A stretch of DNA of 64,000 nucleotides, from assembly GCF_014201145.1 (NCBI RefSeq), contig NZ_JACHDP010000001.1, forward strand, positions 310,001 to 374,000, given 5' to 3'. Below are positions 41,190 to 50,800 of the stretch, piece by piece; the stretch's first letter is position 1; each line of letters starts with the position of its first letter. The notes under the pieces were generated by a model. It saw only the letters and a program-made list of their open reading frames with translations, made no database searches and was not told the DNA's origin. Source of the DNA: Micromonospora parathelypteridis. GTDB lineage: Bacteria > Actinomycetota > Actinomycetes > Mycobacteriales > Micromonosporaceae. A program made the position numbers and the translations under genes.

Positions 41190-42328
41190 GCGCCCTGGCC
41201 GAGGCGATGGTCGACCTTGACGCGATCGCCAACAACGTGCGGGCGATCACGGCGATCACCGGCACCGACCTGATGGCCGTGGTGAAGGCGGACGGGTTCG
41301 GCCACGGCGCGGTGCAGGTGGCCCGTGCCGCGCTGCGCGCCGGCGCGAGCTGGTTGGGGGTGACCTCGGCGGCAGAGGCGTTGGCCCTGCGCGACGCCGG
41401 TGTGACCGCGCCCACGTTGAGCTGGCTGCACCGGCCGAGCGAGGACTTCGGTAAGTTGATCAACGCTGGCGTCGACGTCGGCGTGTCGACGACGACGCAC
41501 CTGCACTCCGTCGTCGACGCGGTCCACCTGCTCGGCGTGCCAGCGATGGTGCAGCTCAAGGCGGACACCGGGTTGTCCCGCAACGGGGCTGCCGGGGACG
41601 ACTGGCCCGAGTTGGTCGGTTGGGCCCGCAAGTACGAGCAGGAGGGCGGGATCCGGGTGCGCGGGGTGTGGTCCCACCTCGTCGACGCGGACATGCCGGG
41701 CACCCCCGAGTTGGACCGGCAGGTGGCGACCTTCGAGGAGGCGCTGCGGGTCGCGCGCTCGGCCGGCCTCGACCCGGAGCTGGTGCACCTGGCCAACTCG
41801 GCGGCCGCGCTGTCCGCACCGCGGACCCGCTTCGACCTCTGCCGGATCGGGATCGCGCTGTACGGCGTGGACCCGTTCGGCGCGAGCGGTCCGGGTGAGT
41901 TCGGGCTGCAGGCCGCGATGACCCTGCGCACGAGCGTGGTCAACGTCAAGCGGGTGCCCGCCGGCACCGGTGTCTCCTACGGTCCCGAACATGTGACCGG
42001 CGCGCCGACCACGCTGGCGCTGCTGCCGCTCGGCTACGCCGACGGGCTGCCCCGCGTCACCGGTGGCCGCGCCGAGGTGTGGCTCGGCGGCCGGCGGTGC
42101 CCGATCGTCGGGCGCATCGCCATGGACCAGTGCGTGGTCGACGCCGGGGACCTTCCCGTGACGATCGGTGACCCGGTCGTGGTGTTCGGCCCCGCCGAGG
42201 GCGACCAGACCCCACCCACGGTCGTCGAGTGGGCCCGCTGGGCGGGCACCAACCCGCACGAGATCTTGACCGGCATCGGGCCCCGGGTGGCCCGCGACCA
42301 CCTCCACGAAAGGGCACGGATTTCATGA
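41186..42328 (+). CDS. Alanine-racemase-family PLP enzyme
   Basis: The 380-residue fold-type III racemase has its PLP Lys34 in VVKADGFGHG, where the common sequence is KADAYGHG, so the phosphate-contacting Tyr is Phe here. The second catalytic Tyr is in GVSYGPEH and the MDQ motif in IAMDQCVVD. Near the C-terminus the usual YE motif is HE (His358 in NPHEIL). The enzyme makes a D-amino acid, with D-Ala the default, but D-Ser is possible given the altered pocket and the coupled ligase. Its start and stop overlap both neighbours, giving a three-gene coupled operon. It is probably not the housekeeping Alr, though I cannot check the genome. Confidence 0.88.
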   Translation: MSALAEAMVDLDAIANNVRAITAITGTDLMAVVKADGFGHGAVQVARAALRAGASWLGVTSAAEALALRDAGVTAPTLSWLHRPSEDFGKLINAGVDVGVSTTTHLHSVVDAVHLLGVPAMVQLKADTGLSRNGAAGDDWPELVGWARKYEQEGGIRVRGVWSHLVDADMPGTPELDRQVATFEEALRVARSAGLDPELVHLANSAAALSAPRTRFDLCRIGIALYGVDPFGASGPGEFGLQAAMTLRTSVVNVKRVPAGTGVSYGPEHVTGAPTTLALLPLGYADGLPRVTGGRAEVWLGGRRCPIVGRIAMDQCVVDAGDLPVTIGDPVVVFGPAEGDQTPPTVVEWARWAGTNPHEILTGIGPRVARDHLHERARIS

Positions 42329-43347
42329 CTACCCGACTGGCAGTGCTGTACGGCGGGCAGAGCGGCGAGCACGAGGTGTCCTGCCGCTCGGCGGCGAGCA
42401 TCCTCGCCAACCTGGACCGTGAGCGGTACCAGGTCACCGAGGTGCTCATCGACCGTGACGGCGGGTGGCATGTCGACGGCAAGCCGATGCCCCTCCCCCA
42501 GGCGTTGCGTGTCCTGCGTACCCAGGATGTGGTGTTCCCGGCCCTGCACGGCCCCTACGGCGAGGACGGCACCGTGGCGTCACTGCTGGAGTGGCTCGGC
42601 GTGCCGTACGTCGGCAACGGCGTCTTCGCCAGCGCCGCCGGCATGGACAAGGGCGTCACCAAGCGGCTGCTCGCCGCGGAGGGCCTGCGGGTCAGCCCGG
42701 GGGTGACGCTGCGGGCCGGCGAGGAGCTGTCGCCCGAGGATCGGCGACGGCTGGAGCTGCCGGTCTTCGTCAAGCCGGCTCGGGCCGGTTCCAGCCTGGG
42801 TGTCGTCAAGGTGAACGACTGGGAGGGAGTTCCCGCCGCGCTGGAGCAGGCCCGCCAGGTCGACCCGAAGGTGCTTGTCGAACAGGGGGCGCGAGGGCGC
42901 GAGATCGACGTGGCCGTCCTCCAGCACCCGGACGGCCGGGTGCAGGCGGGCCCGCCGCTGGAGATCCGGGTGACCGGTGCCGGCTTCTTCGACTACGACG
43001 CGAAGTACGACGGCGGGGCGGTCTTCCAGATCCCCGCCCCGCTCGACGCGGCGACCACCGAGGTGCTGCAGGACCGCGCGATCCGCGCCTTCCACGCCCT
43101 GGACTGCCGTGGACTGCTCCGGGTCGACTTCTTCCTGCCCGCGGAGGGGTCGCCCGAGCCCATCGTGAACGAGGTCAACACCTTCCCCGGGTTCACCGCC
43201 GCCTCGCAGTTCCCCCAGATCTGGCAGACGGCCGGCCTCGGGTTCGCCACCCTGATCGACATCCTGATCGCCGGCGCGCTGGCGGACCAGGACCAGGCCC
43301 GCTACAGCGGGTTGCCCCGGCAGGCACGAGCGGTCAACCTGGTCTGA
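42325..43347 (+). CDS. D-alanine-D-alanine ligase family enzyme (D-Ala-D-X ligase)
   Basis: The 340-residue ATP-grasp ligase has the D-Ala1-site Glu15 (GEHEVSC), Ser156 (ARAGSSLGVVKV) and Tyr228 (DYDAKY) that together mark D-Ala-D-Ala-type enzymes. D-Ala-D-Lac ligases have His in place of that Tyr. At the second-site specificity position the sequence is NEVNTFPGFTAASQFP with Gln295, where ordinary Ddl has Met or Leu and VanC/VanG-type D-Ser ligases, from memory, have Arg. The product dipeptide is therefore uncertain. The start at 42325 overlaps the racemase stop (ATGA). It works in the cytoplasm, supplying MurF. Confidence 0.88.
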   Translation: MTTRLAVLYGGQSGEHEVSCRSAASILANLDRERYQVTEVLIDRDGGWHVDGKPMPLPQALRVLRTQDVVFPALHGPYGEDGTVASLLEWLGVPYVGNGVFASAAGMDKGVTKRLLAAEGLRVSPGVTLRAGEELSPEDRRRLELPVFVKPARAGSSLGVVKVNDWEGVPAALEQARQVDPKVLVEQGARGREIDVAVLQHPDGRVQAGPPLEIRVTGAGFFDYDAKYDGGAVFQIPAPLDAATTEVLQDRAIRAFHALDCRGLLRVDFFLPAEGSPEPIVNEVNTFPGFTAASQFPQIWQTAGLGFATLIDILIAGALADQDQARYSGLPRQARAVNLV

Positions 43348-43366
43348 GGCGGTGGTCGCCGCCCGG

Positions 43367-43870
43367 TCACTTGATCGGGCATGGCCGAGGCGGTCGGGCG
43401 CCGTCGGGCCCGACGATGGTGACCGGGGCGAAGTCGTCCGCCAGGCCAACCTGGGCCGCGGCGTCGGCCACCGTGCAGATGATCTGGTCAGCCGCGTTCG
43501 CCGACAACGGCTGGGCCGCGCCTGTCGTCAGCGCGATGAGGCCGGCGGAACGGTCGGCGCCCGCCCCCACCTTGACCGGGCCGAGCTCGACCGGCACCTC
43601 GGTGGTGAGACCCTGGCCGCGTTCGTTGTCGTCCGGGCCGGCCGCGAGCAGTGCGACGGCGTTGGCGGGCGAAGCGTCCGCCTTGGCCGGGCGGAGGACC
43701 AGCACGAGTTCGCCCTGCGCCAGCAGGTAGAGCCCGGTGCCCACCGACGGGCCGCTGACCGCGGAGCGACCGGTGATGACGCGGCTGGGCCGTACCCCAC
43801 AACCCGCCGCGAGCAGCGTGAGGAGCAGCGCACCGGCGAGCAGCGCGCGGCCCGTCCGCCGGCCGGTCAC
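43367..43870 (-). CDS. GerMN-like lipoprotein
   Basis: The 167-residue protein has a lipoprotein signal (LLLTLLAAGCG, Cys24). The mature part (LVLVLRPAKADASPANAVALLAAGPDDNERGQGLTTEVPVEL) resembles a single GerMN domain. The GTG start overlaps the sensor-kinase stop. Its place after a response regulator and kinase recalls CseA/LpqB lipoproteins, which tune partner kinases at the membrane. That role is inference. Confidence 0.75.
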   Translation of the reverse strand: MTGRRTGRALLAGALLLTLLAAGCGVRPSRVITGRSAVSGPSVGTGLYLLAQGELVLVLRPAKADASPANAVALLAAGPDDNERGQGLTTEVPVELGPVKVGAGADRSAGLIALTTGAAQPLSANAADQIICTVADAAAQVGLADDFAPVTIVGPDGARPPRPCPIK

Positions 43871-45330
43871 CGGGCACCTCCGGCGTCCGCCAGGTCCCGG
43901 GGCAGGCGGAGCGTGAACACCGCGCCGCCACCGGGGCCGTTACCCGCGACGAGGCTCCCGTGACGCTCGCCGTGGCGGTGCAGGCGCGCGTTCTCCCAGG
44001 AGATGGCGAGGCCGAGGCCGCTGCCCTCGGACCGGGTTCGCGCGGTGTCGGCCTTGTAGAAGCGGTCGAAGACGTGCGGCAGAACCTCCGGGTCCAGTCC
44101 CGGCCCCTGGTCGCTCACCTCGATGGTGACCCAGTCCGGGTCGGCGCTCAGGCGCAGGGACACCGGCTCGGCACCGTGCCGGAAGGCGTTGCCGACCAGG
44201 TTGGCGACGATGACGTCCAACCGACGGGGATCGAGCCGCGCCACGATTCCGGGGGGCAACTCCGCCCGTACCCGGTCGACCCACCCCCGGATCCGCAGCG
44301 TCGCGGTCACCGCCGCGGCCACGTCCACGTCGTCCAGGGCGAGCCGCGCGGTGCCGGAGTCGAACCTGCTGACCTCGATGAGGTCGTTGACCAACTGGGT
44401 GAGGTTCTGCGTCTCCTGGCTGACCAGGCGTGCGGCCCGGCCCGCGTCCCCGGGCAGGTGGTCCGCCTCCTCGTCGAGCACGTCGGTGACCGCCGTCATC
44501 GCCGCCAGTGGCGTACGGAGTTCGTGCGAGACGTCGGCCACGAAGCGGCGGGCGTCGGACTCCATCCGCCGCAGCTCACCGACCTGCCGCTCCAGCGTCC
44601 CCGCGGTGTCGTTGAAGGTCCGCGCTACATCGGCCAACTCGTCGGCGCCCCGGACGGTCAGCCGGGTGCTCAGGTCACCCTCGCCGAGACGGCGTGCCGC
44701 CCGGCCCAGGTCGCGGACGGGTCGCAGCACACCACGGGCCGCCAGCAGGGCCAGCAGGACGGCGAGGATCAGCGACAGGCCGCCGGTCAGCCATGCCCGG
44801 GTGGCGAGCCGGTCGATGCTCTGCTGCTCGGGCACGAGGCTGCGCACCGAGTAGACCTCCAGCCCGGACGATCGGGAAATGCCGCCGGGCCGGTCGAGCT
44901 CCAGCTGGGTGCCGATGAGCAGCATGGGTTGCCCGTCGAATGAGACACGTTGCCAGGCGATCAGGCCGTCGCCGACCTCCTGCCGCAGCTCGGGGGTGAG
45001 CGGGTCGGGGTCCGGCCCGGTACTGCCCTGCGACCGCATGTCCCGGTAGACGACCACCGCGGAGCCCTCCCGGTCGGAGAGTCGCTGGGCCAGCAGGTTG
45101 AGTTCGTCCTGGGTCGGCGGGAGATGGGCGATCGGGTAGACCTTGGTGAGTTGGTCGGTCAGCGACATCACCGCGGCGTCCTGCGCCTGCTGAAGGATGA
45201 CGGTTCGGGCCTGGAAGTAGCTGCCGCTGGCCACGGCCGCCGTGGTCGTCACGCCGAGCAACGCGAAGGTCAGGATCAGCCGGACCCGCAGACCCAGGAT
45301 TCGGGCGCCGGCCCAGCGCCACCGTGTCAC
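43867..45330 (-). CDS. Envelope sensor histidine kinase (MtrB/CseC-like)
   Basis: The 487-residue protein has two membrane helices (about 15-35 and 185-205) bounding an extracellular domain of about 150 residues. A HAMP domain (RPVRDLGRAARRLGEGDLSTRLTVRGADEL) follows, then the phospho-His box FVADVSHELRTPLAAM, N box NLVGNAFRHG, and G boxes DQGPGLDPEVLPHVF and GSGLGLAI. The GTG at 45330 overlaps the response regulator stop; a longer in-frame extension to 45834 is a shadow of that gene. It phosphorylates the adjacent regulator, and the likely input is wall stress. Confidence 0.92.
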   Translation of the reverse strand: MTRWRWAGARILGLRVRLILTFALLGVTTTAAVASGSYFQARTVILQQAQDAAVMSLTDQLTKVYPIAHLPPTQDELNLLAQRLSDREGSAVVVYRDMRSQGSTGPDPDPLTPELRQEVGDGLIAWQRVSFDGQPMLLIGTQLELDRPGGISRSSGLEVYSVRSLVPEQQSIDRLATRAWLTGGLSLILAVLLALLAARGVLRPVRDLGRAARRLGEGDLSTRLTVRGADELADVARTFNDTAGTLERQVGELRRMESDARRFVADVSHELRTPLAAMTAVTDVLDEEADHLPGDAGRAARLVSQETQNLTQLVNDLIEVSRFDSGTARLALDDVDVAAAVTATLRIRGWVDRVRAELPPGIVARLDPRRLDVIVANLVGNAFRHGAEPVSLRLSADPDWVTIEVSDQGPGLDPEVLPHVFDRFYKADTARTRSEGSGLGLAISWENARLHRHGERHGSLVAGNGPGGGAVFTLRLPRDLADAGGAR

Positions 45331-46022
45331 AGCGGCCCGAACCGGTATCCGAAACCGCGCACGGTCTGGATGAAGAGCGGCGCCGACGAGTCGGCCTCGA
45401 TCTTGGCGCGCAGCCGCTGGACGCACGCGTCCACGAGCCGCGAGTCGCCGAGATAACCGTGCTCCCACACGGCCTCCAGCAGTTGCTGGCGGCTGAGCAC
45501 CTGCCCGGGCGTGTGCGAGAGCTCGAGCAGCAGGCGCAGCTCCGTCGGCGCGAGGCCGACCGGCGTCCCGTCCAGGCTGACCACCAGCGCGGCCCGGTCG
45601 ATGGTCAGGGCGCCGTGCCGTTCCAGGCCGGCCCGCTCGCCACCGGTGCGCCGCGACTCGCCACCGGTCCGTCGGAGCACCGCGCGGATGCGCGCCTCGA
45701 GCACCCGGGCCTGCACGGGCTTGACCACGTAGTCGTCGGCACCGGCCTCCAGACCCGCCACCACGTCCATGTCGTCGTTGCGGGCGGTGAGCATGATGAT
45801 CGGCAGGTCGCCGAGCTGCCGGATCCGACGACACACTTCGAACCCGTCCATCCCGGGCAGCATCAGGTCGAGGACCACGACGTCGGACGCGGTGCTGCGC
45901 AGCCGCTCCAGCCCCTGCTCACCGGTCTCCACCGCATGAACCGTGTGGCCCTGTCGGGTGAGCGCCAACTGCAGTCCGTCGCGCACCGTCTGGTGGTCTT
46001 CGATCAGCAGGACCTGGGACAT
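45327..46022 (-). CDS. OmpR/PhoB-family response regulator
   Basis: The protein has 231 residues. The receiver domain has the acidic pair IEDHQT, the phospho-acceptor Asp in VVLDLMLPGMDG and the Lys in DDYVVKPV. The C-terminal winged helix ends LVDACVQRLRAKIEADSSAPLFIQTVRGFGYRF. It is 16 bp downstream of the PAP2 gene and coupled to the kinase gene. Targets probably include its own operon and perhaps the convergent racemase-ligase operon. Confidence 0.94.
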   Translation of the reverse strand: MSQVLLIEDHQTVRDGLQLALTRQGHTVHAVETGEQGLERLRSTASDVVVLDLMLPGMDGFEVCRRIRQLGDLPIIMLTARNDDMDVVAGLEAGADDYVVKPVQARVLEARIRAVLRRTGGESRRTGGERAGLERHGALTIDRAALVVSLDGTPVGLAPTELRLLLELSHTPGQVLSRQQLLEAVWEHGYLGDSRLVDACVQRLRAKIEADSSAPLFIQTVRGFGYRFGPL

Positions 46023-46038
46023 GTCGTCAAGTATCCCA

Positions 46039-47028
46039 TCACGAGATCTTTTGCGGCTCGGTCGATGGCTGTGGCCGCGAGCCGGGCCGCCCGGAAAGCC
46101 GGACCCCGAAATCGGTCGAGCGCACCAGGAACACCACCGATCCCACCAGGAACATCGTCACCGCGCCCGCCGCCGCGATGGCGAACAGCGCCCCGCGCTG
46201 CACCGACGCGGCCAGGCCGGGCACGACCACCACGAGTGCCCAGACCAGCACGACCAGGCCGACCGCCGCCTCGGCAAGCCCGCGCCACAGGCTGCCGCCC
46301 TCCGACCCGCCGTCCGTGTCCTGGTCACCCCGCCAGCCCGCCAGCGTGGCCGCGGCAAGGCAGAACAACGCCACCCCCAGCAGTACGCCGCCGAGCGCGT
46401 CACTGAACCGGTGCCAGCCCGCGATCATCGTGGCCGAGGCGATCACCGTGACACCCGCCGCGCCCGGCACCGCCAGCCAACGCCGGGCCCATCCGGGCAG
46501 GACGAGCATGAACGCCAACAGCAGCGCCGTCGCCGCCGCGACGTGGCCGCTGGGGAAACTGTTGTGGGTGGTCGAACTCTCGATCTGGAGATCCGGGCGG
46601 GGCAGCCCCGACTTCACCGCGCCGGCCAGCATCACCGCGCAGAGGACCATGCCGACACCGACGACACCCGCCACCAGCCGTCGGCGCAGCACACCCACCA
46701 ACAGCACCGCGCCGAGCAGGGCGGCGAGGAGCGTCGGGCTGCCGAAGGCGCCCAGCACGGTCTTGGCCGGGCCCACCAGGACGGTCTGCTGCTCGTATCC
46801 GCCGCCCCGCTCGGCGCGCGGCAGGAGGGCGCCGTCGAGCCACTGACCGGGGTAGGTCCGCACGAAGACAACGGCGGTCAGAGTCAGGGCGAGCAGACAG
46901 CACAGGGACGCCGCGAGCAGCCGAAGACCCAGAGGCGCCGCCGCGCGGCGTGGCAGCGGTCGCGCCGGCTGCGGGCCGGGCGTCGACCGCCCGACAGGGT
47001 ACGACGATCCGATGGACATGGTGACCAT
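46039..47028 (-). CDS. PAP2-superfamily membrane phosphatase
   Basis: The 329-residue protein has about eight to nine membrane helices. The lipid-phosphatase signature is complete: KSGLPRPDL, then SFPSGHVAAATA, then GWHRFSDALGG with the catalytic His and Asp. Members recycle undecaprenyl pyrophosphate or dephosphorylate other lipids at the outer face. As first gene of the operon with response regulator, kinase and lipoprotein, it suggests direct stress control of the wall lipid-carrier cycle. Start at 47028 (ATG, GGGGCGAG upstream) or 47016. Confidence 0.88.
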   Translation of the reverse strand: MVTMSIGSSYPVGRSTPGPQPARPLPRRAAAPLGLRLLAASLCCLLALTLTAVVFVRTYPGQWLDGALLPRAERGGGYEQQTVLVGPAKTVLGAFGSPTLLAALLGAVLLVGVLRRRLVAGVVGVGMVLCAVMLAGAVKSGLPRPDLQIESSTTHNSFPSGHVAAATALLLAFMLVLPGWARRWLAVPGAAGVTVIASATMIAGWHRFSDALGGVLLGVALFCLAAATLAGWRGDQDTDGGSEGGSLWRGLAEAAVGLVVLVWALVVVVPGLAASVQRGALFAIAAAGAVTMFLVGSVVFLVRSTDFGVRLSGRPGSRPQPSTEPQKIS

Positions 47029-47070
47029 GCTCGCCCCGACAGGTCCGTACGTCGTGCGCGGATTGTCTTG

Positions 47071-47083
47071 GTTGTGTCACAAC
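47071..47083. promoter_or_regulatory. Palindrome upstream of the PAP2 operon
   Basis: GTTGTG-T-CACAAC, with perfect 6-bp arms, lies 43 bp before the PAP2 start and in the divergent gap to the winged-helix gene. It could be a regulator site; no matching response-regulator direct repeat is evident. The rest of the gap (47029-47268) shows nothing else clear. Confidence 0.4.
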
Positions 47084-47268
47084 TGCTTCCGGAAAGTCGG
47101 ACGCCGACGGGAGTGCCTGCGGCGTGAATAGATTCATGTGCTCACATGCAACGATGTTTTACCCAGCCGAGATCCGCCGCCACTAGGGTCAGGACGCCGA
47201 TCGATGTTTCGGTCGACGGTGCGAGAAATCCGTCCGGAGTGAGTTGGGGAACCGGAAGGGGTTGGGGA

Positions 47269-47775
47269 ATGCAGGGAATTCCAGTCGCCAGCGTGGTTAT
47301 CGGCATCGCGTCGTCACCGGCCGAACGCCGACATCTGGCCCGATTGCTCGGCGGGAGCGACGCCTTCCTGATCGTCTCGAACGTCGACCAGGCACGAGAG
47401 TTCCTCGGCGTGGTCGAGACGCCTCCTGCCGCGACTCCCCCGACCAGAGCCATGGTCGTCGAGGCGACGCCGAGCCCACAGCCGCCGCCACCCGACCTGG
47501 CCGTCGATTCCGACCGTCGGGTGCTGCGGTGGCGCGACCAGGAGATCGACCTGACCCGGTTGGAACACGACGTCCTGCTCTGCCTGGTACACGCGCCCGG
47601 GCAGATCTGGACCTACGAGCGCCTGCACCTTGAGGTCTGGGGCAACCGGCACCTCGGCCGCGGCTCCGACATGCACTCGGTGATCCGCCGGGTGCGCGGC
47701 AAGCTCGCCAGCCTGAACGCGGCGGCGACGATCCACTCGGTACGCGGAGTGGGTTTCCGGCTCGCCCCCATCTGA
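47269..47775 (+). CDS. Winged-helix DNA-binding protein with degenerate receiver-like N-terminus
   Basis: The 168-residue protein has an N-terminal segment IGIASSPAERRHLARLLGGSDAFLIVSNVDQAREFL, which looks like the first half of a receiver fold without a phospho-Asp. A Pro-rich linker leads to a Trans_reg_C winged helix (DLTRLEHDVLLCLVHAPGQIWTYERLHLEVWG and SVIRRVRGKLASLNAAATIHSVRGVGFRL). It is probably an orphan DNA-binding regulator. A paralogue lies at 52506, on the other side of the giant protease. The start at 47269 has GGAAGGGG upstream. Confidence 0.82.
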   Translation: MQGIPVASVVIGIASSPAERRHLARLLGGSDAFLIVSNVDQAREFLGVVETPPAATPPTRAMVVEATPSPQPPPPDLAVDSDRRVLRWRDQEIDLTRLEHDVLLCLVHAPGQIWTYERLHLEVWGNRHLGRGSDMHSVIRRVRGKLASLNAAATIHSVRGVGFRLAPI

Positions 47776-47790
47776 TCCACCGGGAAACGA

Positions 47791-47825
47791 TCCGGCCCGC
47801 CTGGTCTCTGACCAGGCGGGCCGGA
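47791..47825. terminator. Bidirectional terminator between winged-helix and protease genes
   Basis: A perfect 15-bp stem, TCCGGCCCGCCTGGT (47791-47805) with 47811-47825, has a 5-nt loop and is followed by CTTCTT on the plus strand. It lies between convergent stops. Confidence 0.85.
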
Positions 47826-47847
47826 CTTCTTCGCTACCGCTCAGGCG

Positions 47848-50800
47848 TTAGCACCGGATTGGCGCCAACCCGAAGTTCTCCACCGTAGGAGTGGTGGCGT
47901 TGATCTTCGTCTGACGGGTCTGAGGCTTCCAGCCGTCCTTGGCGACGATCATCGTGAGCGGGTTGTTGCGGCGGTCCATCCAGTAGGCGTACTCACCCTC
48001 GGCGTCGGTCGCGAAGGTCCACGACGACGCCCACGAGTCAACCTGGACGACCGCGCCGGTGAGCGGCGAGGTCGCACCCTGGCAGCTGGTGCCGGTGACC
48101 GTACCCATGAGCTTGCCCCAGGTCTTCGGAGGGTTCGCGGTCATGGTCACGGCGACCGGCGCCACCGAGTACGGCGTGTTCTCCGAGATTCCGACCGAGC
48201 CGGAGTAGGTGCCCGGCTGGTCCACGTTCGCCGTCATTCCGACGGTGACCGTGACCTTCTCACCCGGTGCGAGGGTGACCGCCGACTTGTCGATGGTCAT
48301 CCAGCTGACGTCGGCCGCCGACTCGGCGCAACCCTCGAAGCCCGGGAGCACCTCGCTCTCCGGCGCCGCGGTGAAGCTGCCGGACGATCCGCCGATCTTG
48401 TAGAAGCCGCACGCCGCCCCGCCGCGGTAACGCGCCGTGTTGGCGTTCGGCAGGTTGGACCACGAACCGGTGGCCGGGTCGAAGGCGAAGCCGGCGTTGC
48501 TGATGGCCCCACCCTGCGAACCACCGACGACGAGGAGCTTGCCGCTGGCGACAGCGTACGAGCTGGCCCAGTTGTCGGCCGGCGCGTCGGCGATGGCGGT
48601 CCACGTGTTGGCACCCGGGTCGAAGGCGTAGCTGGACTTCTGCGAGGCGGCACCGTCGTTGCCGCCGGTGCAGTAGACCATGCCGTCGATCCCGCCACAG
48701 GAGGCGAAGGCCACCGACTTCGGGTAGTTCGCCATCGTCTCCCAGGTGTTACTGGCCGGGTCGTACCGGACGACACTGTTCGACATCGGCGTACAGGCCG
48801 CAGTCGTACACCCACCGACCGCGTACAGCTTGCCGTCGACGACGGCCTGACCGGCCGCGGCCCGCGGTGTCGGGTTGTCCGCCCGCTCGGTCCAGGTGTT
48901 GGCCCCCGGGTCGTACGACCAGGTGGCGGAGTCCGGGCCTGCATCGCCCCAGCCACCGGTGGCGATGATCTTCCCGTCCACGACGCCCACCGTCAGGGCG
49001 TTGCGGGCACCGGGAAGGTCGGCGATCGCCGTCCAGGTCTGCGCGGACGGGTCGTAGGCGTAGTTCTTGGTGCTGGAGGCGGTACCGTCGCCACCACCGA
49101 GCGAATACACCTTGCCGTCCAGGTTCACCACCCGGTTGTCCATGACGGTGGACGGGTAGTTGGCGATGTTCGTCCACGGCGCCGCCTGCGGGCCGACCGC
49201 GGCGGTCGCGGCCTTGGCTGCCTTGCCGGACGCCTTGGCGGCGAACGACGTCGGGACGGTGAGCCGCTGCTCCGGCGCGCCGCTGGCCCCGAGCACCTGC
49301 TGCCGGGTGACCTTGGAACCATCGGCCCGGAGAAGTTCGAACCCGTTGTCACGCTCACCGAACTTGACCTCGACCGGCGCGCCGCCGGTGTTGGTCACCG
49401 TGAACTTCTTGCTGGCCTTGCCGTTGGGCATCTGCAGGTTCGCGCTCAACTGCGTCGGCGTCACCGACAGTTGACCGGCCGCGAGCTGGAAGTTCGCGGC
49501 GGTCGCCCAGTCGGCCTCGACGTCGACCTGCTTGGTCTGGCTGACGTAGTTGCCGGCGGTCGCGGTGAACGGGTGCGTGCCGGTCAGCGTCGAGTAGATC
49601 CAGTAGAAGCCGTCGGCCAGTGCCGCGTCGTCGGGGGTCGCCACGGTGACGGCCTTCTCGGCGGGCCGGTCCTTGCTGGTGACCGTCGCACCGTTGACAT
49701 AGCTGTTGTCGTTCTTGTCGCGGACGTTGCCGACGACCAGACCGCCGTCGACCGGCACGCAGGTGACCTGGCTGCCGATCAGGACACTGTCGACCTCCCA
49801 CCACCACTCGTACGAGGCGTCGTAGTAGTGGAACCGGACCTGCACCTGCGCCTTACCGGCCGCCTGCGGGATCGGGATCTCGGTCACCTTCGGGCCCCGG
49901 ACGTCCGTCTCCTGGCGGAGCACGTTGGTCCAGGTGGCACCACCGTCGATGCTCAGGTCGACGTCGGCGGTGTCTTCACTCAGCTGGTTGAAGTCCTGGT
50001 TGAACCGGATGACCGGTGCCGCGACGCTGGTCAGGTTGACCACCGGGCTGACCAGGGAGGTGTCCTGGGTGGTGCCCGCCCCGTAGTCATCGCTGTCGAT
50101 CATCGCGAAGTTGCCGCTGGCGCCGGTCAGGTTGCCCCGGTTGCCGTCGTCGGTGAACTTCCAGACCTGACCACTGCCCGCGTTGTCCACGACGGTCCAG
50201 CCGGCCGGCGTGGTCGTGCCGTCGAAGGTCTCGTACTCACCGTCGGAGCCGAACGTGTAGCCGGGCGCGGTGGTGCAGTTGTTGGTGTCCACCGGCACGG
50301 CGACGTTGGCGGTGGCGTTGCCCGAGCCGACCACGACCTGCTTGGTGACGGTCTGGTAGCCCGGGTACTGCGACTCGTACTTCAGGGTGTAGGTCTGCCC
50401 GGCCGGCAGCGTGATGCTGTAGCGGCCGTTCGTCGGCGTGGTGTAGTCGTAGACGCCGGACACGCCCGTCACGGTCACCTTCGCGTACAACGGCCAGCCG
50501 TGGCCGGAGCCATCGGTGACCGCTCCGGTGACGTTGACACTCGGCACCGGCGCCAACGCGACGTTGAGCGTGGTGGTCGCGGCCTTCGCGACCGTCGCCG
50601 GCTTCGTGGTGCTGCCGTAACCGAACGCCGCCACCGCGACCTGGTAGTCACCGGTGGGGAGCTGGGTCGAGTACTTGCCGTCGGCACCGGTGGTCAGCTC
50701 ACGCGCGGTCGGGCCGGTGAGCGTCAGGGTCGCGCCGGCGATCGCGGCACCGGTGGCCGCGTCGGTGACCGTGCCGGCCAGGGTGCCGACGTCGCCGGTC

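Noticed and set aside
42325-43347. D-Ala-D-Lac ligase of the VanA type
   Set aside because: Tyr228 in DYDAKY is the D-Ala/D-Ser form; VanA-type enzymes have His there, and no VanH or VanX gene is adjacent.
45331-45834. N-terminal extension of the sensor kinase
   Set aside because: It is the shadow of the response-regulator gene; the GTGA overlap at 45330 and the first membrane helix fix the true start.
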